From NCBI RefSeq assembly GCF_000723405.1, contig NZ_CCAE010000019.1, positions 1-64,000 of the forward strand: a stretch of 64,000 bases of DNA, given 5' to 3'. Within the stretch, counting starts at the first letter, position 1. Every line of letters begins with the position of its first letter. The notes beneath the pieces are model-generated. The model was not told the origin of the DNA. It saw only the letters and a list, made by a program, of their open reading frames with translations, and ran no database searches. This stretch comes from Hydrogenophaga intermedia (GTDB taxonomy: Bacteria > Pseudomonadota > Gammaproteobacteria > Burkholderiales > Burkholderiaceae_C). Both the position numbers and the translations under genes were made by a program. Of the stretch, positions 15,349-23,853 are shown in pieces.

Positions 15349-17930
15349 CGCAGGCCGCCACCCCCGGCGTGGACGGCGCCGTGCGCGACGTCAGGGCCTC
15401 CGAGACCGGCTTCGACACCCGCCTCTACGCGCGCTTCCCCACGCAGGGCGGCCGCCCTTCCGGCGAACTGGAGGCGCTGGAGAAGGTGTGGGAAACGCCC
15501 ACCGGCTGGCGCGCGTTCAGTGCCGTCAACAACAACTTCGTCGGCTTCCTGTTCATCGTCACGGCGTTCGCCTTCTTTGTGGCGGCGGGCATCCTGGCGC
15601 TGGTGATGCGCGTGCAACTGGCAGCACCCATGGCCGACGTGGTGCCACAGGAAACCTACAACCAGCTGTTCACCATGCACGGCTCGGTGATGATGTTCCT
15701 GTTCGCCGTGCCGGCCGTCGAAGCCGTCGCCGTCTTGCTGCTGCCGCAGATCATCGGCGCGCGCGACCTGCCCTTCCCTCGGCTGTCGGCCTACTCGTAC
15801 TGGGCCTATGCCATCGGCGGCACCGTCTTCTTCTGCTCCATCTTCTTCAGCCTGGCGCCGTCGGACGGCTGGTTCATGTACCCGCCGCTCAGCGCGGGCG
15901 TGTACTCCAAGGGCATCAACGCCGACTTCTGGCTGCTGGGCATCGGCTTCATCGAGATCAGCGCCATCGCCGGCGCCATCGAGCTCATCGTCGGCGTGCT
16001 GCGCACGCGCGCGCCGGGCATGTCACTCGCGAAGATGCCCGTCTACGCCTGGGCCATCCTGATCTTCGGCGTCATGATCATCCTGGCCTTCCCGGCCATG
16101 ATCATGGTGACCTTCCTGCTGGAGCTGGAACGCGCCTTCAACTGGCCGCTGTTCGACGCCACGCGCGGCGGCGACCCGCTGCTGTACCAGCACCTGTTCT
16201 GGTTCTTTGGCCACCCGGACGTCTACATCATCTTCATCCCCGCCTCGGCCATGGTGTCGACCATGATCGTCGCGGTGGCGCAGCACAAGCTCGTGGGCCA
16301 TGAGCTGGTGGTACTGGCGATGATCGCCACCGGCTTCATCAGCTTCGGCGTGTGGGCGCACCACATGTTCACGGTGGGCTTGCCGGGTGCGTCGGCGGGC
16401 TACTTCTCGGCGGCGTCCATGGCGGTGGCGGTGCCGGCCGGCGCGCAGGTGTTCGCGTGGATCTGCACGCTGTCGGCCGGCCGGGTGCAGCGCAACGTGC
16501 CCTCGCTGTTCCTGGTCGGCGGCATCCTCATCTTCGTGATGGGCGGGCTCACCGGCGTCATGGTGGGCATGGTCGCTTTCGATGGCCAGGCGCACGACAC
16601 CTACTTCGTCGTCGCGCACTTCCACTACGTGCTCATGGGCGGCATGGTGTTCCCGCTGCTCGCCGGCTTCTACTACTGGACGCCGATGATCAACGGCCGG
16701 CAGTTGTCCGAGCGGATGGGCCGCTGGGTGTTCTGGCTGTGCTTCACCGGCGTGCACGTGAGCTTCCTTCCCATGCACCTCACCGGCCTGATGGGCATGC
16801 CACGGCGCGTGGGCGTCTATCTGCCCGGTCGGGCCTGGGACTTGCCCAACCTCGTCTCCACCATCGGCGCCTTCATCATGGCGGCCGGCGTTCTGCTGTT
16901 CATCGTGGACGCAGTGCGCTGCTACGGGCGCCACAGCGGCGCGGCCGGCGCCAAGGCGTGCAACGTCTTCAACGGCGGCACGCTGGAATGGCTGTCGGCC
17001 GGCAACTACGGCGTGCGCTCCATCCCGGTGGTCAGCCACCTGGAGCCGCTGTGGGCCGATCCGCAACTGGCCGCCGACGTCGAGGCCGGCCGCTACTTCC
17101 TGCCCGGTTCGGCCACCGGCCAGCGCGAGACGCTGATCACCAGCCCCACGCGCGCCGAGCCGCAGTACGTGCAGATCATGCCGGGGCCCACCTGGTGGCC
17201 GCTGCTGGCCGCCGTGTTCACGGCCGGCGCCTTTCTGTTGCTGACTGTGAAGGCGCTGAGCTTGAGCGCCGCCTGCGCGGTGCTGTCCATCGTGTTCCTG
17301 ATGCGCTGGGTGTGGAACAACGACCGGCACATGGAGCAGACCAGCGTGGATGCGGGCGGTGGCATCCGGCTGCCCACCTACGTGGCCGGCCCGCAGGCCC
17401 ACGGCTGGTGGGGCGCCGTTCTGCTGTGCGTCACGCTGGGCATGATCTTCCTGATGGCGATGTTCGGCTACCTGTACCTGAACGGCGCGCACCCGGACTG
17501 GTGGCGCGTCGCCGCGCCGCGCGAGACCTTGCTGCCGGGGCTGGCGCTGCTGGGCGTGGCCGCCGGCAGCGCGTACGCCGCGCGGCCGCTGATGGCGCGG
17601 CTGAAGCACGGCAGCGGCGCCAGCGCCATGGCGATGGCGCTGAGCGCGCTGTGCCTGTGCGCCGCATTGGTCATCGACGTGCGCGACTGGTGGCAGGCCG
17701 GCCTGCGCGGTGATGCCAGCGGCCAGGGCGCGTCGGTCTACGCGATGCTGGCCTGGCACGGCAGCGTCGTCGTGGCGGTGGTGCTGTCGGCCTTCTACTA
17801 CGCGCTGCGCTGGATGCGCGGGCTGGCCCCCGGCCCGGCCAACAAGACGCTGGAGGCGCTGCGCATCCTGTTTCTCTACGCTGCCATCGAGGGCACGGCA
17901 GGCCTGCTGCTGCCGCGTGTTCTGCCGTGA
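15345..17930 (+). CDS. cytochrome c oxidase fused subunit I/III, variant proton-channel residues
   Basis: An 861-residue haem-copper oxidase subunit. Residues 1 to about 560 are subunit I, with His112 and His427 for haem a, His425 for haem a3, His290, His339 and His340 for CuB, and the cross-link Tyr294. The C-terminal 250 residues, from LLAAVFTAGAFLLL, form a subunit-III-like multi-helix domain. Asp141 of the D channel is kept. The usual Glu of HPEVY is Asp292 here (GHPDVYII), and the K-channel Lys of the TGxK motif is Gln368 (VPAGAQVF). It is therefore an alternative aa3-type oxidase rather than the main respiratory one. Its ATG overlaps the coxII stop. Confidence 0.93.
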   Translation: MTQAATPGVDGAVRDVRASETGFDTRLYARFPTQGGRPSGELEALEKVWETPTGWRAFSAVNNNFVGFLFIVTAFAFFVAAGILALVMRVQLAAPMADVVPQETYNQLFTMHGSVMMFLFAVPAVEAVAVLLLPQIIGARDLPFPRLSAYSYWAYAIGGTVFFCSIFFSLAPSDGWFMYPPLSAGVYSKGINADFWLLGIGFIEISAIAGAIELIVGVLRTRAPGMSLAKMPVYAWAILIFGVMIILAFPAMIMVTFLLELERAFNWPLFDATRGGDPLLYQHLFWFFGHPDVYIIFIPASAMVSTMIVAVAQHKLVGHELVVLAMIATGFISFGVWAHHMFTVGLPGASAGYFSAASMAVAVPAGAQVFAWICTLSAGRVQRNVPSLFLVGGILIFVMGGLTGVMVGMVAFDGQAHDTYFVVAHFHYVLMGGMVFPLLAGFYYWTPMINGRQLSERMGRWVFWLCFTGVHVSFLPMHLTGLMGMPRRVGVYLPGRAWDLPNLVSTIGAFIMAAGVLLFIVDAVRCYGRHSGAAGAKACNVFNGGTLEWLSAGNYGVRSIPVVSHLEPLWADPQLAADVEAGRYFLPGSATGQRETLITSPTRAEPQYVQIMPGPTWWPLLAAVFTAGAFLLLTVKALSLSAACAVLSIVFLMRWVWNNDRHMEQTSVDAGGGIRLPTYVAGPQAHGWWGAVLLCVTLGMIFLMAMFGYLYLNGAHPDWWRVAAPRETLLPGLALLGVAAGSAYAARPLMARLKHGSGASAMAMALSALCLCAALVIDVRDWWQAGLRGDASGQGASVYAMLAWHGSVVVAVVLSAFYYALRWMRGLAPGPANKTLEALRILFLYAAIEGTAGLLLPRVLP

Positions 17931-17978
17931 AGTGAAGGGGCCTTGAGCGGGCGCCGCGGCATCGGACAGAGCACCGCG

Positions 17979-17996
17979 CCGCAGTGGCAGCTGCGG
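17979..17996. terminator. hairpin between convergent oxidase and SRPBCC genes
   Basis: CCGCAG (17979-17984) pairs with CTGCGG (17991-17996) around a 6-nt loop, midway between two convergent stop codons. There is no T run in either direction. It is a possible bidirectional pause or end site. Confidence 0.3.
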
Positions 17997-18009
17997 TGGC
18001 AGGTCCGCC

Positions 18010-18507
18010 TCATGGCCGCGCCTCCAGCGCCTGAACTGCCACCAGAAGCTCCACCAGTCGATCCAGGCATTCGGCCCAGCCGCTCGCGTGGCCATCACGT
18101 TCCGATGGCGGCAGTCCTGACTGGCGGAAGCGCACGCGCGTGGCGTCGGGACCTTCCTGCAGGAAGTCAACCTCCACCAGTGTCAGTGGGAAATCTTCCC
18201 CGGTCCTTTCCCAGGCGAAGGTGAACACCAGGCGTTCGGGTGGCGCGATCTCGCGGTACTGTCCGCCCTGCCAATAGTCGTCTCCGCCCGGCGAACGGAT
18301 GCAGATGCGCCAACGGCCGCCCGGCCGGAAATCCATCTCGCACGAGGCCATGCTGAAGTCGCGACCCTGCTCGTCGCGCGGCCCCCACCATCGGGCGAGA
18401 TGCCGAGGCGAGGTCCAGACCTCGAAGGCGAGTGCACGCGGCACCTTCACCACGCGTTCGATCACCACCGACTGCCCACTGGACTGCAGATCAGGCTTTG
18501 CGCCCAT
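18010..18507 (-). CDS. SRPBCC (AHSA1-like) domain protein
   Basis: A 165-residue START-like protein of the AHSA1 group. The pattern VPRALAFEVWTSPRHLARWWGP, then FRPGGRWRICIRSPGGDDYWQGGQYREI and LVFTFAWE, and a final helix (GWAECLDRLVELL) is typical of hydrophobic-ligand-binding folds. The activity is unknown. Its ATG lies 17 bp inside the 3' end of the ArsR gene upstream, so the two are co-transcribed. This ArsR-SRPBCC pairing is very common in bacteria, and the regulator presumably controls both. Confidence 0.87.
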   Translation of the reverse strand: MGAKPDLQSSGQSVVIERVVKVPRALAFEVWTSPRHLARWWGPRDEQGRDFSMASCEMDFRPGGRWRICIRSPGGDDYWQGGQYREIAPPERLVFTFAWERTGEDFPLTLVEVDFLQEGPDATRVRFRQSGLPPSERDGHASGWAECLDRLVELLVAVQALEARP

Positions 18508-18847
18508 GAGACTTCTCCTTTTCAGTCACGTTCAATTCGTCGAGGTAGTTGGCCATCCGGTCGAAGCTGTCTTCCCAGAATGGGCGGTAGTGCTCCAGCC
18601 ATCCCGCAGCCTGCGCCAGCGGCGCGGCCTGCAGCCGGCGCGGCCGCCACTGCGAATGACGGCTCTGCTCGACCAGCCCCGCCCGCTCCAGGACCTTCAG
18701 ATGCTTGGAGATCGACGGCAGGCGCATGTCGAAAGGCGCCGCCAGTTCGTTCACCGTGGCCTCCCCCTGCGACAGCAGCGCCAGCAATGCCCTTCGGGTA
18801 GGGTCCGCAAGGGCGGCAAAAGTCAGACTCAGCGGGTCATCGAGCAT
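18491..18847 (-). CDS. ArsR family (HTH_20-type) transcriptional regulator
   Basis: A 118-residue winged-helix regulator. It has FAALADPTRRALLALLSQGEATVNELA followed by the recognition helix MRLPSISKHLKVLERAGLVEQ and a basic wing. No metal-binding Cys motif (ELCVCDL type) is present, so it is one of the non-metal ArsR proteins that partner SRPBCC genes. It overlaps the downstream SRPBCC gene by 17 bp. A strongly palindromic TTAGCC/GGCTAA array lies 22-43 bp upstream of its start and is the likely autoregulatory site. Confidence 0.88.
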   Translation of the reverse strand: MLDDPLSLTFAALADPTRRALLALLSQGEATVNELAAPFDMRLPSISKHLKVLERAGLVEQSRHSQWRPRRLQAAPLAQAAGWLEHYRPFWEDSFDRMANYLDELNVTEKEKSHGRKA

Positions 18848-18868
18848 GGTGTTTGTAGTTTTCCATGT

Positions 18869-18890
18869 GGCTAATTAGCCTGTAGGCTAA
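18869..18890. promoter_or_regulatory. ArsR operator with three GGCTAA/TTAGCC half-sites
   Basis: The 22 bp read GGCTAA, TTAGCC, TGTA, GGCTAA. This gives a perfect 12-bp palindrome (18869-18880) sharing its right half with a second inverted repeat, TTAGCC-N4-GGCTAA (18875-18890). It lies upstream of the ArsR-SRPBCC pair. The sequence is seen directly; the binding protein is inferred. Confidence 0.6.
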
Positions 18891-19010
18891 GTAAAGTTCG
18901 GATTCCTGTCAACCGGGACGTGGAGAGTGCAAAACACTTTGTCCGCCGCCGAAACAAGGGGCGACGGGCGAGAACCTCATTCACGGTTTCCCGCGACGAC
19001 ATCAGCCCAT

Positions 19011-19027
19011 GCTCCCGAATGGGGAGC
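19011..19027 (-). terminator. possible terminator hairpin after tetR-like gene
   Basis: GCTCCC (19011-19016) and GGGAGC (19022-19027) form a 6-bp stem with a 5-nt loop, 3 bp beyond the stop codon of the TetR gene on the minus strand. No T run follows, so confidence is low. Confidence 0.35.
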
Positions 19028-19030
19028 GCC

Positions 19031-19654
19031 TCACGAGGGAGTGCCCGTCCGCTGCCGCATCACCATCGCCTCGATGGTGTCGCGCAGCTCCTGCTTCGCC
19101 TGCGTCGGCGTGATGTCTCCCACGGCGGCGGCATAGGACAAGGCGTCGGCGGCGCCTTGCATGGCGCGCAGGCCCGCGGGGGTGATGCCCTTGCCAGGCG
19201 CGAAAGGTGCCAGCAGCTCGCGGCATTTGTCGAGGAACACGGTCTCGCTCTCCCGCTTCAGCACCTCCAGCTCGGGGGCGCCCGCCAGCGCGGCACGCAC
19301 GCCCGGGAGTTCGCGCCCCTGGGCCAGCACGCAGTCCACGTAAGAACCGGCGATCACGGACGCGCGGCTGTCCAGGTTCGGTTCGCTGGCCTGCAGCGCC
19401 GCGTCGATGAGTGCGTGTTGCTGCGTGTCGAACTCTTCGTACAGCGCCGCCAGCAAGCCGTTGCGCGTGGCGAAGTGGTCGTACACGACGGGTTTGGCCA
19501 CGGCCGCCTGCTCCGCCAGCGAGCCCAGGGTCAGTGCGTCGCTGCCCGCCTCGCGCACGATGCGCCACGCGGTCTCGATGAGTTGGCGGTAGCGCTCCTG
19601 CCGCGGCAGACGTTGCCGGGGGCCGTCGGCGCGAGGAATCCCGCGTTTCTGCAT
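19031..19654 (-). CDS. TetR/AcrR family transcriptional regulator
   Basis: A 207-residue regulator. The N-terminal DNA-binding domain is clear (YRQLIETAWRIVREAGSDALTLGSLAEQAAVAKPVVYDHFATRNGLLAALYEEF). A helical ligand-binding domain without recognisable specificity follows. I chose ATG 19654 (MQKRGIPRADG); the long upstream frame is a shadow of the divergent quinone reductase. The 72-bp gap to that gene is A/T-richer than its surroundings and includes TATACT. Regulation of the divergent reductase, probably in response to a quinone-like or electrophilic compound, is inferred from layout. Confidence 0.88.
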   Translation of the reverse strand: MQKRGIPRADGPRQRLPRQERYRQLIETAWRIVREAGSDALTLGSLAEQAAVAKPVVYDHFATRNGLLAALYEEFDTQQHALIDAALQASEPNLDSRASVIAGSYVDCVLAQGRELPGVRAALAGAPELEVLKRESETVFLDKCRELLAPFAPGKGITPAGLRAMQGAADALSYAAAVGDITPTQAKQELRDTIEAMVMRQRTGTPS

Positions 19655-19726
19655 GGTTATGTACCAAACGTAGGTTGATGAATATACTAAAGGTAGCCAA
19701 ACAACTTTACCAGCAGGAGCCCAGAC

Positions 19727-20356
19727 ATGCATGCCCTCGTCGTCGTCGCACACCCCGAGCCCGGATCGTTCAGCCACCGCGTCGCGCGCCAGGTGGCCGA
19801 CGGCATCGCTCGGGCGGGCCACACGTCCGAGATCGCCGACCTGGCCGCGGAAGGCTTCGACCCCCGCTTCACCGCACACGACCACGCCGTTCACAAGGAC
19901 CTTCTCCCGCCCTCCCCTGATGTCCTGCGCGAGCAGCAGCGCATCGACGGAGCCGACGCGTTGGTGCTGGTGTATCCGGTGTACTGGTGGTCCTTCCCGG
20001 CGCTGCTGAAGGGCTGGATCGACCGGGTCTTCTCCAACGGATGGGCTTATGAGGAGCGGGCGGACACCGGGCTCGTGAAGCGATTGGGCCATCTGCCGGT
20101 GCACCTGGTGGCCATCGGCGGTGCCTCCGAGCGAACCTACACGCGCCATGGCTACTTCCAGGCCATGAAGACGCAGATCGATCACGGGATCTTCGACTAC
20201 TGCGGCGCACGCGTCGCCGCGTCCAGGTTTCTGCTGGCCGGCGAGGACGTGCAGGAACCGGCGCAACTGCAGGCCGCGCAGACCCTGGGTACCGCCGTGT
20301 TCTCGGGCAACGGCCCACTGGCGCCGCAGACGGCCAAGGTTCAGGCGTGCGCGTGA
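19727..20356 (+). CDS. NAD(P)H-dependent quinone oxidoreductase (flavodoxin-like fold)
   Basis: A 209-residue Flavodoxin_2 family protein. The FMN/FAD phosphate-binding start is VVVAHPEPGSFSHRVA, followed by DALVLVYPVYWWSFPALLKGWIDRVFSNGWAY, the hallmark of NQO/MdaB-type two-electron quinone reductases. It probably detoxifies quinones in the cytosol using NAD(P)H. A good ribosome site (AGGAG) precedes the ATG. It is divergent from the TetR gene and convergent with the azoreductase-like gene, overlapping that gene by 16 bp. Confidence 0.88.
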   Translation: MHALVVVAHPEPGSFSHRVARQVADGIARAGHTSEIADLAAEGFDPRFTAHDHAVHKDLLPPSPDVLREQQRIDGADALVLVYPVYWWSFPALLKGWIDRVFSNGWAYEERADTGLVKRLGHLPVHLVAIGGASERTYTRHGYFQAMKTQIDHGIFDYCGARVAASRFLLAGEDVQEPAQLQAAQTLGTAVFSGNGPLAPQTAKVQACA

Positions 20357-21006
20357 GCCACGTCCACGGCCAGTTCGCTGGCCAGGGCCTTCGCGGCGTC
20401 CGTGGCGGCCTGCAGCGAATCGCGATGTCGCTGATCGCCGAACTCCTGGTATTCAATGGCCACGTGGTGCATGTCGTGCGCCGCCACGCCGAGGTAATGC
20501 GCACAAGTTCGCACGTGCGGCTCAAGATGCTCCCACGCTTCGCGCAGGCCGCCGGCCTGGAACGCGAACTCGCCTGAGGCGGACAGCAGCACCAGCTTCT
20601 TGCCAGACAACAGCGGCGACAGCGGCCAGGTCTTCTCCGTGCGATCGAAGTGGAAAGTGCGGTTGATGCGGATGACCTGGTCGAACCAGGCCTTCAGCGC
20701 GGCGGGCATGCCGTAGTTGTAGCGGGGCGTGGCGATGACCACGATGTCCGCCTGCGCGAGTTCGTCGATGGCGGCGTCCGAGTAGGCCAGCACGGCGCGC
20801 TGGTCGGGCGTGCGCTGGTCTTCGGCGGTGAAACAGGCCGCGATCCAGGCTTCGGTGAGCAAGGGCGGGTGCTCGATGCCGACGTCGCGTTCGACGATGG
20901 CGTCGCTCGGTCGCAGGGACTGCCAGCGGGCGACGAATGCATGGGCCAGTTGCCGTGACAGGGACCGCTCGCGGCGGGGGCTGGCGTTGATGACAAGTAC
21001 GTTCAT
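20341..21006 (-). CDS. FMN-dependent NADH-azoreductase-like protein
   Basis: A 221-residue flavodoxin-fold reductase of the AzoR type. It has NASPRRERSLSRQLAHAFV (FMN phosphate loop), ADIVVIATPRYNYGMPAALKAWFDQVIRINRTF, and LLSGKKLVLLSASGEF. AzoR proteins reduce quinones and azo compounds with NADH. The ATG is at 21006. Its role overlaps with that of the convergent quinone reductase, suggesting a small quinone-stress cluster, although each has its own promoter. The 46-bp gap upstream separates it from the SGNH hydrolase gene on the same strand. Confidence 0.87.
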   Translation of the reverse strand: MNVLVINASPRRERSLSRQLAHAFVARWQSLRPSDAIVERDVGIEHPPLLTEAWIAACFTAEDQRTPDQRAVLAYSDAAIDELAQADIVVIATPRYNYGMPAALKAWFDQVIRINRTFHFDRTEKTWPLSPLLSGKKLVLLSASGEFAFQAGGLREAWEHLEPHVRTCAHYLGVAAHDMHHVAIEYQEFGDQRHRDSLQAATDAAKALASELAVDVAHAHA

Positions 21007-21052
21007 GGGGACTCTCTGGATGGGGGTGGTGGAAACGCCTGGGATCAGGGGC

Positions 21053-22318
21053 TCACTCATGCGCAGGCCCGAGCAACGCACGCAGGTCGATGCTGTCGGC
21101 CATGGCGCGGTAGCCGTCGTCACCGGGATGCAGGTGATCGCCTGAATCGAAGGCCGCGCGCAGGCGGGTCGGGCGGGACGGATCGCGCGCCATGCGATCG
21201 AAATCGACCACGGCATCGAACGCGCCGGCGTGCCGGATCCACTCGTTGAGCTGTTGGCGCAGCGCGTCTTTCTCGGGGCTGAAGTGGCCTTCCAGCGGCG
21301 TGCCCTTGAGGGCGTCCTCGAACGGCATGAGGGTGCCGCCGATGACCCGAACGCCCCGCTGGTGCGCCCGCTCCACCAGCTGGCGCAGGCCCTGGGTGAG
21401 GCTCGCCAGGGACGGGAGCGCCTCGTCGGGCGCGAAGGCGCCCCCCGGCCAGCCGATGTCGTTGGTGCCCAGCAGCACGATGACCGCCCGCACACCCGGG
21501 TGTTGCAGCGCATCGCGCTCCAGCCGGGCCAGTGCGCTCTCCCCCATGCCGGGGCGCAGCAGGCGGTTCCCCGAAATGCCGGCGTTCAACACGGCCACGC
21601 CCTGCGGGGCGAGGCGGCGCGCCAGAAAGTCGGGCCAGCGCCGATCCGCACCGGGCGTGGACCCGTTGCCGTCGGTGATCGAATCGCCCAGCGCGACCAC
21701 TGCCACCGGTGCGCGCGCGGCTTCGACCATGACGGCGGAGAGGAAGGCGCGCGTTGCCAGCGTCTCGCCACGCTCGCCGCTTTCAGCGGCTGCTCGCCCG
21801 GCGACGTTGCCCGACAGCAGCAGCGTCTGATCGCGCGCGTCCCAATGGAAGCCCGCGAGCGACGTGCGATCGGGCAGGTAGAGGTCCACCTGCAGGCGCG
21901 CGCCCGACGGCACGGCCACGGCGATCGGATCGCTGACCGCCTTCGCGCCCGCCGCGACGGTGATCTCCTTCGATCCCTGGAAGCGGGCGTATGCCCCTGG
22001 GCCTGATGCACCGAGCCCGACGTGCGCGCTCGCCACCTTCAGGGGCGAGTGCCCGTATTCGTTGCTGACCACCAGGCGAAGGCGTTCACCGCCAACGCTG
22101 ATGCGCAGGTGCTGGCGCAAGGTCACGTCCTGCAACTGCCGGGGCATGCCCAGGGGCAGTGCGAACCCGCTGTCCCACAGGGGCTGGGCGGGTGCGATCC
22201 AGCTCGTGGCCCACTGCGCTGGCGCTGCGGAAGCGGTGAATGGCGGGCGAGCGAACGACAGGGCGGCAGCGCCTGCGAGAAGCAGTGCCAGACCGATGCG
22301 CGCGACGAGATGTCTCAT
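21053..22318 (-). CDS. secreted SGNH/GDSL hydrolase
   Basis: A 421-residue exported hydrolase with a clear signal peptide (ARIGLALLLAGAAALSFARP). An N-terminal beta-rich domain of about 170 residues (WATSWIAPAQPLW to FHWDARDQTLLLSG) precedes the SGNH domain. Block I is VVALGDSITDGNGS (nucleophile Ser), block III is VLLGTNDIG, and the catalytic Asp-x-x-His is SGDHLHPGDDGY. The substrate is probably an ester on a carbohydrate or lipid. The ATG is at 22318. It is divergent from a LysR regulator 106 bp away, which is a candidate controller. Confidence 0.87.
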   Translation of the reverse strand: MRHLVARIGLALLLAGAAALSFARPPFTASAAPAQWATSWIAPAQPLWDSGFALPLGMPRQLQDVTLRQHLRISVGGERLRLVVSNEYGHSPLKVASAHVGLGASGPGAYARFQGSKEITVAAGAKAVSDPIAVAVPSGARLQVDLYLPDRTSLAGFHWDARDQTLLLSGNVAGRAAAESGERGETLATRAFLSAVMVEAARAPVAVVALGDSITDGNGSTPGADRRWPDFLARRLAPQGVAVLNAGISGNRLLRPGMGESALARLERDALQHPGVRAVIVLLGTNDIGWPGGAFAPDEALPSLASLTQGLRQLVERAHQRGVRVIGGTLMPFEDALKGTPLEGHFSPEKDALRQQLNEWIRHAGAFDAVVDFDRMARDPSRPTRLRAAFDSGDHLHPGDDGYRAMADSIDLRALLGPAHE

Positions 22319-22424
22319 GGAAATTCCGTGTGGATGGGTGGAAGTGCAGCGACTTTCCGGTATTCCCAATGAGATGCGAAGTGGAGAGAATGGAAGACAC
22401 CCTCTTCTGAATTGGAATGACTCT

Positions 22425-23306
22425 ATGGACAGGCTCAAGGCCATGGGCGCCTTCGTGCGCGCCGTCGAACTCGGCAGCCTCTCGGCCGCCGCGCGCGAGA
22501 TGGCGACCACGCAACCGACGGTCAGCAAGCTGGTCGCCTGGTTGGAGCGGGAAGTGGGCGCCAGGCTGCTGGAGCGCGGCAGCCAGCGCGTTCTGCCCAC
22601 GGAGGAAGGCTCGCGCCTGCTCGTGCACGCGAAGCAGCTGCTGGAGGACTACGAAGAGGCGCTGGCCGACATGGCGAGCGGCGTGCGCGAGCCCCGCGGA
22701 CTGGTGCGCCTGTCGGCGCCGGTGGCGCTGGGGGAATTGCGTCTCAGCGCCTTGGTGCTGGAGATGTTGTCGACGCTGCCGCAGCTGGAGGTGGAGCTCT
22801 TGCTGGAGGACCGCTTCGTCGATCCGGTGGAGGAGCGCATCGACCTGACCCTGCGCATCGGCGGCGTGCTGCCCGCCGATCTCGTCGCGCGCCCACTGGC
22901 GGTCTGGCCACGCTACCTGGTGGCCTCGCCCGACTACGTGCGTCGCAAGGGGCGGCCCCGGCGGCCGGGCGACCTGACGGCGCACGAGTACCTGCGCTAC
23001 GCGGCCAGCGACGAGGTGCTGCACTTGCGCAGCGGCGGCGAGAGCGCCGTGCTGGAACTCGCCTCCCGCTACCGCGTCAACAGCGCGATCGCATTGCTGG
23101 ACGCCGTGCAATCGGGCGCGGGCATTTCACTGCAGCCCTGCTGGATGGTGGACGAGGCCCTGCGCCAGGGCACGCTGGTGCGCCTGCTGCCCCGGTGGAC
23201 GGGGCCGGCGCAAACGGCGCATGTCGTGCATGCGCCGCGTCGCCGGCTACCGGCCCGCGTGCAGGCCGTGATGGACTACCTGGTGGACGCCGTGCGGCGC
23301 TGGTAG
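22425..23306 (+). CDS. LysR family transcriptional regulator
   Basis: A 293-residue regulator with an N-terminal winged HTH (AFVRAVELGSLSAAAREMATTQPTVSKLVAWLEREVGARLLERG) and a LysR_substrate effector domain. It belongs to the CrgA-like subgroup, judging by LRLSAPVALGELRL and DLTLRIG. The start is ATG 22425 (MDRLKAMGAFV); the longer frame upstream is a shadow of the SGNH gene. It is divergent from the secreted SGNH hydrolase and ends 6 bp before the convergent AhpD-like gene. The likely target is the hydrolase, by position only. Confidence 0.87.
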   Translation: MDRLKAMGAFVRAVELGSLSAAAREMATTQPTVSKLVAWLEREVGARLLERGSQRVLPTEEGSRLLVHAKQLLEDYEEALADMASGVREPRGLVRLSAPVALGELRLSALVLEMLSTLPQLEVELLLEDRFVDPVEERIDLTLRIGGVLPADLVARPLAVWPRYLVASPDYVRRKGRPRRPGDLTAHEYLRYAASDEVLHLRSGGESAVLELASRYRVNSAIALLDAVQSGAGISLQPCWMVDEALRQGTLVRLLPRWTGPAQTAHVVHAPRRRLPARVQAVMDYLVDAVRRW

Positions 23307-23312
23307 TGCGGC

Positions 23313-23774
23313 TCACGCCACCGCGTAGGGCGTCTCGGGCACGGGCATGTGAAAGCTCGCATTGAGCATGTTCCACGAGCGGATCGCGCCGACCTGGAAC
23401 GTGAGGTCCGCGATCTGAGCATCACTCAGGTGCTGTCGGATGGTGCGGAAGTCTTCGTCACTGGGCGTTCGGTGCGGCACGGCATTCACGGCCTCGGCCC
23501 AGTTCAGGGCGGCGCGCTCGGCGTCGCTGAAGAAGCGGGTGGCTTCGCGCCAGCCAGCCACGGCGTTGACGTGGCGCGGCTCCATGCCTTCCTTGAGCAA
23601 TTGGGCCCAATGCATGTCGATGCAGAACGCGCAGCCGTTGATCTGGCTGATGCGCAGATTCACGATTTCGCGCAGCCGCATGTCCAGGGTGCGGCCAGCG
23701 GCGTGGGAGAACTGTGCGCCGGCGCGGGCGGCGTGGGGGGCAAGTGCGTGGTAATCGAGTCGCGGTGCGGACAT
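23313..23774 (-). CDS. carboxymuconolactone decarboxylase / AhpD-like protein
   Basis: A 153-residue alkylhydroperoxidase D-like protein of the CMD family. The redox motif is C48-A-F-C51 with His55 three residues later (INGCAFCIDMHWAQLL), the pattern of peroxidase-active family members, followed by GWREATRFFSDAERAALNWAEAV. It probably acts in peroxide detoxification in the cytosol. A gap of 79 bp separates it from the LysR gene upstream on the same strand. Confidence 0.87.
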   Translation of the reverse strand: MSAPRLDYHALAPHAARAGAQFSHAAGRTLDMRLREIVNLRISQINGCAFCIDMHWAQLLKEGMEPRHVNAVAGWREATRFFSDAERAALNWAEAVNAVPHRTPSDEDFRTIRQHLSDAQIADLTFQVGAIRSWNMLNASFHMPVPETPYAVA

Positions 23775-23853
23775 GGGAGCTCCTGTGGTGTGAAAAAGGG
23801 ATGGGAACTCCCCTTAGACGATCCGGCCCATCGGCTTGTGACAGGCCAGCGAC

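Noticed and set aside
16023..18170. A 715-codon minus-strand frame across the oxidase subunit I/III gene.
   Set aside because: His/Arg/Gln-rich antisense shadow. The plus frame contains all haem and copper ligands.
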